A DNA stretch of 64,000 nucleotides from the NCBI GenBank assembly GCA_963921195.1, contig OY992538.1, positions 12,114,330-12,178,329 on the forward strand, written 5' to 3'. Source of the DNA: Pegoplata infirma. Lineage: Eukaryota > Arthropoda > Insecta > Diptera > Anthomyiidae. Below the pieces are notes generated by a model. It had not been told where the DNA came from. It searched no databases and worked only from the letters and a program-made list of their open reading frames with translations. The translations under genes were made by a program, and so were the position numbers. Shown here piece by piece: positions 1 through 12,500 of the stretch (its first letter is position 1; each line of letters begins with the position of its first letter).

Positions 1-19
1 TAAGATGAAGAATTTATTT

Positions 20-227
20 GGTCAGTCGCCTTAATCCTTTGGGCACCAATTGTCTTTTAATGATGTCTTATTCCCTGGTATCGAAAAAAAATACCTTAAT
101 AAAAGACATTTGGTGCTCCAACTGTTAATGCGACTGATCAAATGGGTTATACGTCTTAAAGAGCGATGTTTGAGCTTTACCCTTGACTTATTTGACAATT
201 GGTGCCCTAAGGGTTAAGGCGACTGAC
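20..227. repeat. short inverted repeat in kcc intron
   Basis: The arm at 20-54 (starting GGTCAGTCGCCTTAATCC) is found inverted at 194-227 (ending AAGGCGACTGAC). A third, direct copy of the right arm lies at about 103-142. The spacing and structure resemble a small foldback MITE. No target-site duplication was identified, and the flanking 228-530 is plain intron sequence ending in a TTTCTAG acceptor. Confidence 0.55.
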
Positions 228-530
228 GAAATGAGTTCAGCATCCTTAAGAGCAATGTTAAAGCTTTACACTCGACTTATTTTTAAGTCGCTATCACATC
301 GAGTTATCATATGAGTTGTCAAAAATGCCCAAAACAGTGATTATTTTGAACTTTGACCTCAATTTTCTCAAAAACCTGATGTGATGAAAATGTTTGGAGA
401 CCAGATTTGTGATCACTAGAACAATTTCAATTAACTGTGTAAGGTCGCGTTCCAGTCGCATCAAGTTTTTATTCAAAATGTTCAGTAGTGTTATTCATCA
501 AAGGTTAATTATTTTTATTTAAATTTCTAG

Positions 531-3500
531 ATGAACAGTGATATATCAGCTTATACATATGAAAGAACGTTAATGATGGAGCAAAGAAATCAAATGTTAC
601 GTGAATTAAGATTAAATCGCATAGAAAAAACTAAAGTTGTAAGTAGAAAATATATTCAAATTTATTTATGTTAATATGATATTGCAAACAAGAGGAAATA
701 AAATGGAAAATAAGAAAAGTCCGCCTTTGAAATTATTAAACTTTTCTTATTTTCTTGACCATTTTCTTCAAAACACTAACATTATTGCATTCATTACATT
801 ACACGCGCATTCATTTGAACATTCTAACATCCACTGCATCATTTTTAAGGATATTATTTATTGTTTTAAGAATATTTTATTATTTTATACTATTTTATTT
901 CAAAAATCATTGGATTCAAGAATTTTTTTTATATGTTATTGTATTTGTTTTTTTATATTTTTATAAACCTGATGAAAATGGATTAGATATTATGTGATCT
1001 GTTTATATCTAATCATATATGATCGTATATGTTTGGATATAATTATATCTGAAATGGCAAAATTCAAGATCTTTTTATTTTTCAGATTTGATCAACATTG
1101 GCACAAATTTGACATTTTATTATATCTGATCATAAACAATCAGATGCAATTATATATTATCAGATATAATCAGGGGGGCTAATTCTCGGAGTCGATAGCG
1201 ATCGAAATTGTACTCAACCGTAGGATTTTTTAATTTTTTTTTTTTAGGCATCGAGAGTAAGTGCCAGTTTACAGAAGGCGAACAATACACACGAACGAAA
1301 ATTTTACATGTAGTTTGTTGTTGTTACAATAACAAAACACATCCAAAATTTTCGTTCGTGTGTATCGATCGCCTTCTGTAAACTGGCACTAAGAACCCTG
1401 ATCACATTATATCTAATCAATTTTTACTCGGGAAGTCCATTAATTTATACTTATATTTATGTGTGATGTATATTTGTTTATATATTAATACCTATTACTT
1501 TTTTTGTAAAATTAACTTACAAAAAAAAAAAAAATAAAACAGAATTTAGTGGACAAGAAATCAACAACTGGGGAGGATAAAATGCCTTTGGTAAAAATAA
1601 CAATAAACTAAAAACAAAACTTTATCTTTTTCTATATCTATTTGTTAAACGTATTAAATGTTTCTCGTTCGTTTATCGTTCATGATGGTGTTCCACAATT
1701 TGAACAACTTTCAAACATTTGCATCTTCATTCATAACATGATGAGTATAAAAATTCATAATATAAATCATTTTTCTATCACCCACAGAGATAAAAGTCAC
1801 CAGTCGAAGTTGTTAAAAAAAAATTAAATCTTTGAATGTGTTACTTATTTTAAAATTTTTTTGCCTCATTTTTAATTAAAGTCAAATTGACAAAAAAATT
1901 AATTGTATTGATAAAGAAAATAATTGATTTTTTTTCAACAACACAATTTGTCAATACAAATAAATTGTTTGTTTATACGACGTTTTAATTGAAAATAAGC
2001 CAACAATACAAACAATTTATCATAACGGCAGAAAACAAATTACACAGTGATCAAAAATCAAACTTTCCGAATCGGAATGAGATAAAACCAAAAGCAAATG
2101 AAATTTGACATTTTCCATAATAACATACTCAAGGCTTTTTTAGTTTAGTGCTAGATTTTTCTTGTGGTTTTTTGGTGATTTTAAAGCATTTAAAGCTTTT
2201 GTATAATAAATATTTCCTACTTTAGGGGCCTTGCTGGTGCAAGATATGTGGGGCTAGACTGGCATTTTTTTTTGTCAACTTTCGATTTTCCGAAGTGTCC
2301 GGGCAAATTTTTATTGTCCTAGGTCTAAAACTTATGTGGTACAAATTTGAGGTCAATCGGATTAAATTAACCCGTGGCGCCCAGCGGTCAAAGTTTTGAA
2401 TTTTTGAAAAAATTTTAAAAATAAAATTAAAAAAATAATTATCTTTCGACACATCATATTTGTTAATTTAGATGCGCTGAGCACGAATATTAAAAAAAAA
2501 ATTAAAATCGCTCGATCGGTTTTCGAGATATCGCCATTTCAAATTTGTAAAAAATGACGGTTTTTTCCTACGTTCAAGAAATTTTTTAAAACAAGTCTCA
2601 AAATTTCATTCTGCCGACCCTTTTGTAGAGCTTGAGACAATCTTTCATTTAAAACTAATTTGAGCCAAATCCGATCATTTCAAGCCGTGGCGCCCTTCGA
2701 TCAAAGTTGTGGACTTTTGGAAAATTTTCTACAAAAGGGTCGGCGGAATGAAATTTTTAGACTTTTTTTAAAAAATTTCTTGAACGTAGGAAAAAACTGC
2801 CATTTTATGCAAATTTCAAATAGCGATTACTCGAAAACTGTTCGACCGATTTTAATTTTTTTTTTTGATATTCGTGCTCAGTACATCAAAATTAACAAAT
2901 ATGATGTGTCGAAAGAGATATTTTTTTTTTTTTAATTTTTCAAAAATCCAAAACTTTGACCGCCGGGAGCCACGGGTTAATTTAATCCGATTGGCCTCAA
3001 ATTGGTACCACATGAGAATTAGGCCTAGTAGAATAAAAAAATGCCCGGAATTGGAAAATCGGAGAAGAAAAAATTTTGCTATACAGAAAAATGCCAGTCT
3101 AATGTGGGGCCCAGCATCCAAACTTAATCTCGAAATCATGTTATCTATAACCGGTAAGAGTTTCGCAGCGATCCGTCCAGAACTTACTGAATGGCCGAAT
3201 TATTAAAAAAAACAGTGTGCATCGTTGCGTATGATTGTTATTTAAAGGCAATTACAAAATTAAGTATACGCCTCTTTTACAGTTTTTATAATTATAATAA
3301 TAGTTCACCAATTTCAAATGCGTGTAAAAAAAATCTAGCACTAAACTAAAAAAAGACTTGAGGGTTTTGTTATGGAAAATGTCAACTTTCATTTGCTTTT
3401 GGTTTTATTTCATTCCGATTTTGGTTGTCTTATTGTCGTTAAAAAGATTAGTAAATTTGAGTAGCCGAAAAATCTGATTTTTTTATTCTCTGTATGCATT

Positions 3501-6500
3501 TATTTTCCAAATTTTCATTTATTTTTTTTTTTTCTCACATTGATTCAGTATCATATCGATTCATTAATAACTTATATCGTCCATTTTGTCAGTTATCATC
3601 TTAAGTCAGAGTAACTGTCATTTAAATTATCATTCAACCTGGAACAGTTTTACCTTTTCTTAAGTTCATGACACATTTTCTCCCATTGCCTGTGTATCAA
3701 ATCAATTCATTTAGTACTAATATCTTCCATTTTGTCATCCATCATCAGTTCTCGGGGTGTCTTAAGTGTCATTGAAATAATCATCATTTGGGATATTTCT
3801 AACTCTTCACTCCTCACCTTCGCTAAAACCCACTACTAACTATTCAACATTCAAGTCTACTCAAAACTCTACTGTACTTTATTTCTCATTTCAATACCAT
3901 TTTTTATATAAAGTGAAACCACTGCAACAAATACAGGGTGTGATAATTTTGAATACTAAAATCTGTAATTTTAATATTTCTAATAAATTTTGAACCAAGA
4001 TTTTCAAGGCAATAATTTTGAAATGCGATATCTTTGTAACGGTCGAAGTTATTGATTTAAAACACATGATAGAATTCTTAGACTTGTGCTTAATTGTTAA
4101 TTTTAGATAAAAGACCTAGTTCGTTTATCTATTTCAATGGGTCTTTTGTTATTTTCGTTCAACAGTTCGTGAACGAATCATTTTGATCATAACTAACAAG
4201 GGAAGTATCTCAACCCTTATGAACCGATTTGCCTGAAACAGAAAATATATATTAAAGAGACAATTTTAAGGTTGGGGTGTCTCGGCTTATCGGCCATATC
4301 GGGGATTTTGGGGTTCAAAACATGGGTCAAAAAATGGCGAAAAAATCGTTTTTTGGATTTTTCATCCATTTCTTTTTAAGAAACTATATGATGTTTTCAT
4401 ATGAGAAGAAATGTTTTTTTAATGCCTATCCAATGGTGGCATAACCTTGTAAAAATTCGGCTTTTTTAAATATTTTTTTTCAGGAATTGTGTAAATTTTG
4501 GGGGGTACTTATGTAAAGACATAGACCTACGATATCCATATGGATAAGAAATAATCTTTATTAAATTTAAGTTGACCCGTATTTTTGCCCTAGATGATAT
4601 TTCTATTAGTTCGGAAGTTATCAAAATTTTCCCGAAGGTCCACATGGTTTCATAAAGGGACATCGAAATTTTTAAACACCGATATGGCCGATAAGCCGAG
4701 ACACCCCAACCTTAAAATCGTCTCTTTAATATATATTTTAAGTTTCAGGCAAATCGGTTCATAAGGGTTGAGATACTTCCCTTGTAAGACATATTTTCTA
4801 TATCCTATAGAAAAATTATCAGATTCTGAGACATTTTTCCTATAGAAAAATTCTCAGATTCTGAGACATTTTTCCTATAGAAAAATTCTCAGATTCTGAG
4901 ACATTTTTCCTATAGAAAATTCTCAGATTCTGAGACATTTTTCCTATAGAAAAATTCTCAGATTCTGAGACATTTGTCCTAAAGAAAAATTCTCAGATTC
5001 TGAGACATTTTTCCTATAGAAAAGTTATCAGATTCTGAGAAATTCTCAGATTCTGAGGAAAATTTTTATATTTTGAGACATTTTTTCCTATAGAAAAATT
5101 CTCAGATCCTAAGATATTTTTCTTACTGAAAAAATCTCAGATTTTAAGACATTTTTCCAACAGAAAAATTCTCAGATTCTGAGACATTTTTCCCATAGAA
5201 AAATTCCCAGATTCTCAGACATTTTCCCTATAAAAAAATTGTCATATTCTGAGAAATTTTTCCTATAGAAAAATAGTCAGATTCTAGGACATTTTTTATA
5301 GAAAAATTGTCAGATTCTAGGACATTTTTCCTATAGAAAAATAGAATTTTTCTTTAGGAAAAATGTCTCAGAATCTGAGACATTTTTTCTATAGAAAACT
5401 TCTCAGATTCTGACACATTTTTTTATGGAAAAATTCTCAGATTCTGAGACATTGTTCCTATAGAAAAATAGTCAGATTCTAGGACATTTTTCCTATAAAA
5501 AAAATTCTCCGATTCTGGGACATTTTGCCTATAGAAAAATTCTCAGATTCTGATGACATTTTTCCTATAGAAAAATTCTCTGATTCTGAGAACATTTTTC
5601 CTACAAAAAAATTCCCGGATTCTGAGACATTTTTCTATAGAAAATTCTCAGATTCTGAGACACTTTTCATAAAGAAAATTCTCAGATTCTGAGACAAAAA
5701 TTATTATTTTCCTATGAAAAAATTCTCAGATTCTAAGAAATTGTTCCTTACGAAAAATTCTAAGATCTTTTTTGTGTTCTGCGACATTTTACTATTGATC
5801 TGGCAGGGATTGTGTTCCTAAGGGACAGGTCGTGTGACATGTCACAAGCAATGCATCGAGGCTTGAGGTATTTGCTTAGAATAGTGACAGGTGTTTTTAT
5901 ATAAAAGGTGTCAAGTTTGTGATAGTTCATTTGGGTTATGTGACATGTCAAGGACCTGTTGCTTTTTGTTAATTTTGCGGAATTACAAATTATTAATATA
6001 ATATAATTACATAATTTTTTTGCAGATTAATTTGGTAATTTTACAGTGAAATTTAGAAAGGCCAAATTGAAATTCAGAATCCCAATTGTAATTCAGACAA
6101 GCTCAATTGAAATACAGGAAAGCCAAATTGAAATTCAGAAAAGTATAATTTTTTTTTTTTTTTATATACACTTTATTTTTGGTTATTATTGAATCGCCTT
6201 TCTAATGCCTAACAATAAGTATTTAAATCTTAAAACTCTAACTTAAAATAATATACACTCCAAAGGAGCCATTTTGTTATATGGGCCTCAAAGTTACAAG
6301 GGCGGCAAGTCTGCACGACGCAGTCTTGAATGTCCCTGGGTTCGTGTCAAGACTCTAGCCAAGGGGTTTGGGTGATTTTCCAGTTTATCAAAAGTATAAT
6401 TTAAATTCAAAAATCCTTAATTGAAATTCAGAAAAGGCCAATTGAAACCCAGAAATATCAGTTGCAATTGCAATTTAGAAAAGCCCAATTAAAATTCAGA

Positions 6501-9500
6501 AAATAATAATTTAAATTCAGAAATCCCAACAAACAAAAAGGTCCGTTTACGGTCCGCTTTCGTTCCGTCTAAAACGGAATCCGACTCCGTATACGGACCG
6601 TTTTCTGTATCCGTATACGGACAAGAAAATGGACTATAAGGAACATTCGAAATCATTTGAGAGTACGTCACTTACGGACCGTTAAAGGACCGATATGCCA
6701 TGTAAAAAACGGAGTTCACAAATTGATAGTACGTTGCAGACGTACTATTTACGGACCGTTTACGTACCTTATTTTAAGGCAAAAACGGAATGGGCTCCGT
6801 TAATAGCGGACCGTAAACGGTACGTATTGGTACCGTTATTTAAAACAAAATAGGGTATATTTATCAAATTTGACACTACATTCCTTCAATTTTAAAACAA
6901 TTTTTTTGGTACTGATACATTTTATTCAAAATTTCATTAAATAAACATCATAAAAGTCATTATTTTAATTTTCTGAAGATTTTGATAATCTTTTTCTAAA
7001 AAAAAAACCTACAAGTTTTCGGAAATCAAATTTTTGTTGATATTTTGCGGACCCTTAATGATATTTTCCATTGGATAAGCACTTGATTGGAAGTTGAAAA
7101 CCAGGATTCAAATAAAGATTAATTCCTTAAAAGGACAGAAACCTTAATTATGGATTTTGAATTAATATATAATTTAATGCAAATTTCTTACTGCCGTATT
7201 CAAAATAAAAAAAAAACGAGTGCCAGTGTCCAGTGTCTATATTTTTTATATCATGTTTTCAATCGATGTTATTGTTCTAAAATCTTCATAACCTAAAATG
7301 ATTAACTTCATTCGAGAGCCTTATCCGTTTTTAGCAACAATATTTTCTTTACACTCAAAAAATTATGTTAGTAAAATCAACTGAAAATGTCAGTTAAAAT
7401 AACTACTTTGTAAGTTGTTTTGGGGTCAACTACTTTTTCAGTTAAATCAACTACCAATGTTAGTTATTTTAACTGACAAAAAACAACTGACTTATGTAGT
7501 AAAAATTACTAACATTTGTAGTCAAAACAACTAATATGTAGTAAAAATAAAATAAACAATATATAATTTTTTTTTTCAAAAAATTTTTCAGAAAAAAAAT
7601 TGAAGACCAAATTTTGTCAAAGTTTTTTTTTTAAAAAAAAAGTTGTGAAAAATAAAAAAAAAACGAAAATTTTTTTATTTTTTTTGGAAAAAACTTTGAA
7701 AATTTTTCAGAGATAAAAAATAAAATTAACTACTTTAAATAACTGTTACTACATTACAGTACTTTTTTGTTAGTTATTCAAAAAAACGATTCAAAATAAC
7801 TAACAGAAATAGTTGTTTGATATTTTTCATACAAAAATAACTGACTTTGTAGTTAAAAACAACTTACTACTGTAAAATATACAAACAACTAACATGTAGT
7901 AACTTACATAATTTTCTGAGTGTATTCTATTACAGTATATTGACGGAAAATTTTACTAAAAACGGTTTTTAGCTGTACGTGAGAACAGAGTATTACTTTC
8001 CTTGATAGAAAATTGCGAATAAAAAAGTTAGACACTCGATGTTAGACACTCGTTTTTCATTTTAAATACGGTCTTTAGTAAATATCTTACCATTTAATTT
8101 GTGCAACACTATACATATGAGGAATTCCACACCAAATGTCCAGCGAAAAAAAACATATGTACCGTAAACTTCTGAATAGTAGATATGGATAGCCCTTTAT
8201 TGAACTTAAAAAATTGCGTTTTTGGTTTTTCAATTTTTCAAAAACTGGGCTTAGGAGGCGTGGTCAAATATTGGAAAAATGGTAAAATTTGTGGCGAGTT
8301 GCCTTGATTAAATATTTATCACATTAAAACGGAATGCACCACAATGTCAAAAATTTACGTTCTTATATAGTTTTGTATGGGCTATCGATTAAATTTTTTT
8401 TTTTTGGAAAATTTTCAGAACCCGTTCTGAAATTTTCCATTTTTTAAAAAAGTCAATTTATCAAAAATCCGGCCACTTTTTTTTTTCTTTTTTATTTATT
8501 TTTTTAAAAGTTTAGATGTTTGTCCATCCACACAAAAAAAATCAGAAACACGTTCATCTTTTTTTTCGAGAAAATCGCATTTGAACTTTAAATTTCATAA
8601 CAATTTAGTAATTTGCTTGTATTTTCTTGTGTCAACAGAGCGTATGACGAATATTTATGCAATTAATATTACTCATTCGCAACTTTAAAACAAAGAAATA
8701 CAAGCAAATAACAAAATTGTTATGAAATTTAAAGTTCAAATGCGATTTTCTCGAAAAAAAAGATGAACGTGTTTCTGATTTTTTTTGTGTGGATGGACAA
8801 ACATCTAAACTTTTAAAAAAATAAATAAAAAAAAAAAAAAAAAGTGGCCGGATTTTTGATAAATTGACTTTTTTAAAAAATGGAAAATTTCAGAACGGGT
8901 TCTGAAAATTTTCCAAAAAAAAAAATTTTAATCGATAGCCTATACAAAACTTTATAAGAACGTAAATTTTTGACATTGTGGTGCATTCCGTTTTAATGTG
9001 ATAAATATTTAATCAAGGCAACTCGCCACAAATTTTACCATTTTTCCAATATTTGACCACGCCTCCTAAGCCCAGTTTTCGAAAATTTGAAAAACCAAAA
9101 ACGCAATTTTCTTAGTTACATATAGGGCTATCCAAACAACCTATTCAGAAATTTACGGGACACATGTTTTTCTGTAGCGGGACATTTGGTGTGGAATGCC
9201 TCATATTTCCAAAAAATCTCCAAAAAATCGATATTTCCACCATAAATTTAAGTCTAAAATAAGTTTAATAAACGCAATTAGTATTAACAAATGTTGCTAC
9301 TGTTTAATTTTAATAAACTTAGACCGAATTTACATATAGTGCATTCACATTGGCATCGAAACCCCGTATAACGAGGTTTCGTGCCAAACCTCATTTGAAA
9401 ATACGTATTTTCCCCCACAAATTGAAACCTTTTTGTTATGAGGTTTCAACGAATGTACGATCATAACCTTTTAAATTTCATAAAAGAAAATAAATTAAAG

Positions 9501-12500
9501 AAAGTGTCAAAAATAAAAAAATTAAAAATATTTAAATATTTTCATAAAAAATAGCTGAAATCAAAAAAAATATATAAAATATTGTAAACAAACGCGTAAT
9601 TTAATTAATTGTGTGGGTTTAATGCCTGTTTGATCGCAAATTTTCTTCGGTGAATTTTGAAAACGTAATAAGTGTCAAAATTTTCAAGTGTGAACGGTAA
9701 AGTTTTCAAAATGAAAATACGTATTTTCAACGGGGTTTCGAGGCTAGTCTGATTGTACTATAAGACAATTTTAATTGCGGCAATTCTGATTTTCTAGTGT
9801 ATCAGAGAGAGAGGGAAGAATTTTAGATCTCTCTCTGATACACGATAAAATCAGAATTGCCGCAATTAAAATTGCCTAATGTAAATACGGTCTTACCAAT
9901 TTTCGTGTACAAAAAGACAAATTTTATCCCAAAATGTCCAGACTTCGATTTAAATTAAAATTTATATGACACTAGAACAAACTCCGTAAGTAACGAAAGA
10001 AAAACGACACCGTTTTTAACGGACTGATTACGGATGAAAATCAGTGTAGTCCGTTTTGAACGGTACAGAAACGGATACTTCAATACGGAGTATAAACGGA
10101 CCTGTTCGAAAATAGTAATTTACGGACCGTTAATTTTCCGTTTTCGTACCAGCATTGACGGATACGAATTTTACGGTCTGTAAACGTGCCGTAAAAGACG
10201 GATTCATGATTCCGTACTTGTCGGTGTGTCCGTAAATGTGTTTCTTGGGATGCCCCAATGAAATTCAGAAAAGTACAATTGAAATTCAGAAATCGTCAAT
10301 TGAAATTCAGAAAACCCTGATTGAAATTCAGAAAAGTCCAAATGATATTTAGAAAAGTACCTACAATTGAAATTCAGAAAAGCTCAATAAAAATTCAGAA
10401 GATTACAACCGAAATTCAGAAATTCTCAATTGAAATTCAGAAAAACCCAATTCAAATTCAGAAAAACCCAATTGAAATTCAAAAAAGCCAATTTGAAATT
10501 CAGAGAAGTATAATTGAAATTCAGAAAAAGTCAATTGAAATTCAGAAAAGCTCAATTGAAATTCAGAAATCCAAATTGTAAATCAGAAAATCCCAATCAA
10601 AGTTCAGAAAATTCCAAATAAAATTTAGAAAGCCCCATTAAAATAAGAAAAACAGACCAATTGGAATTCAAAAAAGCCAAATTAGAAAGATCGATTGAAA
10701 TTCAGAAAAGCTCAATTAAAATTCAGAAAAGCACAAATGAAATAAAATTCAGAATGGCATAAAAAAAGAAAAGCCCAATTGAAATTCATAAAAGACCAAT
10801 AAAATATTACAAAAGCTCAATTAGAATTCAAAAAAGCTCAGTTTAAATTTAGAAATCGTAATTAAAATTCAAAAAATCACAATTGTAATTCAGAAAAGCC
10901 TTCAGAAAAGGGAAATTTAAATTTAGAAAAGTATAAAAGAAAGTAAGAAAAACCCAAAAAAATTTATATATAATTTATATATTATAAAATTTTTATCGAA
11001 ATTTAGAGAATCCTAATCGATTTTCGGGAACAAACTCATAAAAGCTCAATCGAAATTTAAAAATGCCCAGTTGAAATTTTGACTTATTGAAATTTACAAA
11101 ACGCTTTAAAGCTGTTCAGAATTACTGTCTGGATTTACTGTATTTGATTTAGCCGATGAAATTAACTGATATCACACAAAACTTGGAGATTGTAATAAAA
11201 TTATCACACCCTGTATTTAAAATATAATTTTAAAAGCACTTGTTATATAAAAAAAAAAATATCAAAAAGCATGACCGTACATGTTAAGTTTTATGCCGTT
11301 AGAGTGTTAGTTTATGTTAGCAAAAACAAAATGACTGCCTTCAAAATTTTATTTATTTTTAGTTTGAATTAAATAAAATATTAATTTAATTATTTTTAAG
11401 TTTTTCTAAATGAAATTATTATTTATTTTAAGGTATTTTCTATTTTATTATGATTTTGAATGTTCATCCAAAATTATGGTAAATGTATTATGAAATTAAA
11501 CAATAATTACAATTTATGTGTTCAAAATTATTTAAAAAAAAAATTTATATATTCCAAATTATTAAAAATTTATGTGTTCTAAATTATTAAAAAAGAAAAT
11601 TAAATTATATGTTATTATGGCTTAATTGTGTTTAATAATTTATTTAACTGTATTATTTTTCAAAATTATTATTTTTGTTTTTTTTGTAATTATTATTATC
11701 TTAAACATCATTTTTTTGGAAAAGATTATTATTATGATTTTTGTTTAATTTTATAGGTACAAACAATAATTGATCATCATCATGAAAGTATGAAAACTTC
11801 ATCCAAAGTCCGATTTGCAGATCCCACAGTAGAAGAAAAACACGAAAATGTCAGTTCTACTCAAAAAATAACCAAACAAAATTTTATTCGTTACATTACT
11901 AACCTTCAGACATCCAAATATTTTCTTTTTGTTTCTTTTTTCTGTGCTTTCTAATAATTGTGCTCAAACCAAAAAAATAAAAAATATATAGGAGTCCAAA
12001 GATGATGAAAATAATATCAGTAAAGCCTATGAGGCCAATGATGACAATAGATCAAAGAATAAAGATGATGACGATGATGATGGTGATAATGATGAATATG
12101 TAGAAAAGAAACCGTAAGTAAAAATTTAAGGATTTTTTTTTAAATCATAAAAGCTTAATTATATTTAAGAAGCTTTTAATCAAAATCAGTGCTGTATGAT
12201 ATGATTGAAATAACGAAACAAATAAATAACAATATTTTTAAAAAAATATTCAAATAAGCGATTATTCAAATATTTTGAAAATGAATAATAATTATTTGCT
12301 ATTATTTAAATAACGAAAAATTTAAATAATTTTTTCTGATTGATTATTCAAACAAAAAAAATAAATTTTTCTTATTATTCAACAAAAATTTTTGAATAAT
12401 TTTGGTTATTCACAAAAATATCAAATAAATAACGTATTATTCAAACAAAAAAAAAAATAAATATTCTTGAAAATTTTGTGTTTGAAAAAGAAATGTATTT

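Larger units (their letters stand above)
6527..10249. mobile_element. element with ACGGACCGT subterminal arrays
   Basis: The ends are inverted: TCCCAACAAACA at about 6527 and, at 10238-10249, the inverse of TCCCAAGAAACA. Both flanks inside the ends (6540-6840 and about 9975-10225) are packed with ACGGACCGT / ACGGTCCGT words in both orientations, a typical layout for transposase-binding subterminal repeats. It interrupts the 20-bp minisatellite. It contains later insertions at 7192-8072, 8115-9206, 9351-9752 and 9764-9880. No transposase found. Target duplication unresolved because the host is repetitive. Confidence 0.6.
3933..11214. mobile_element. 7.3-kb TA-flanked element enclosing minisatellites
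   Basis: The string ATACAGGGTGTGATAATTT at 3931 is found perfectly inverted at 11197-11216; including flanking bases the identity is 22 bp (3929-3950 against 11197-11218). TA stands outside CAGGGTGTG on both sides, as in Tc1/mariner-type insertions. The interior holds no transposase. It consists of a MITE (4197-4784), a 35-bp palindromic minisatellite, a dispersed repeat (5765-5957) and a 20-bp minisatellite broken by later insertions. Reading these as the two ends of one element is an inference from the perfect inverted match and the TA flanks. Confidence 0.6.

Noticed and set aside
4795..5760. CRISPR-like array of regular repeats
   Set aside because: The genome is eukaryotic, there are no unique spacers, and the units are contiguous.
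6300..6380. tRNA-like GGGTTCG motif in the retroposon
   Set aside because: It lies away from the expected 5' end on the element's coding strand and no cloverleaf or A box is apparent.
10321..10581. 86-codon frame repeating IEIQK
   Set aside because: Arises from the 20-bp minisatellite; the copies are degenerate at DNA level with no codon-level constraint visible.
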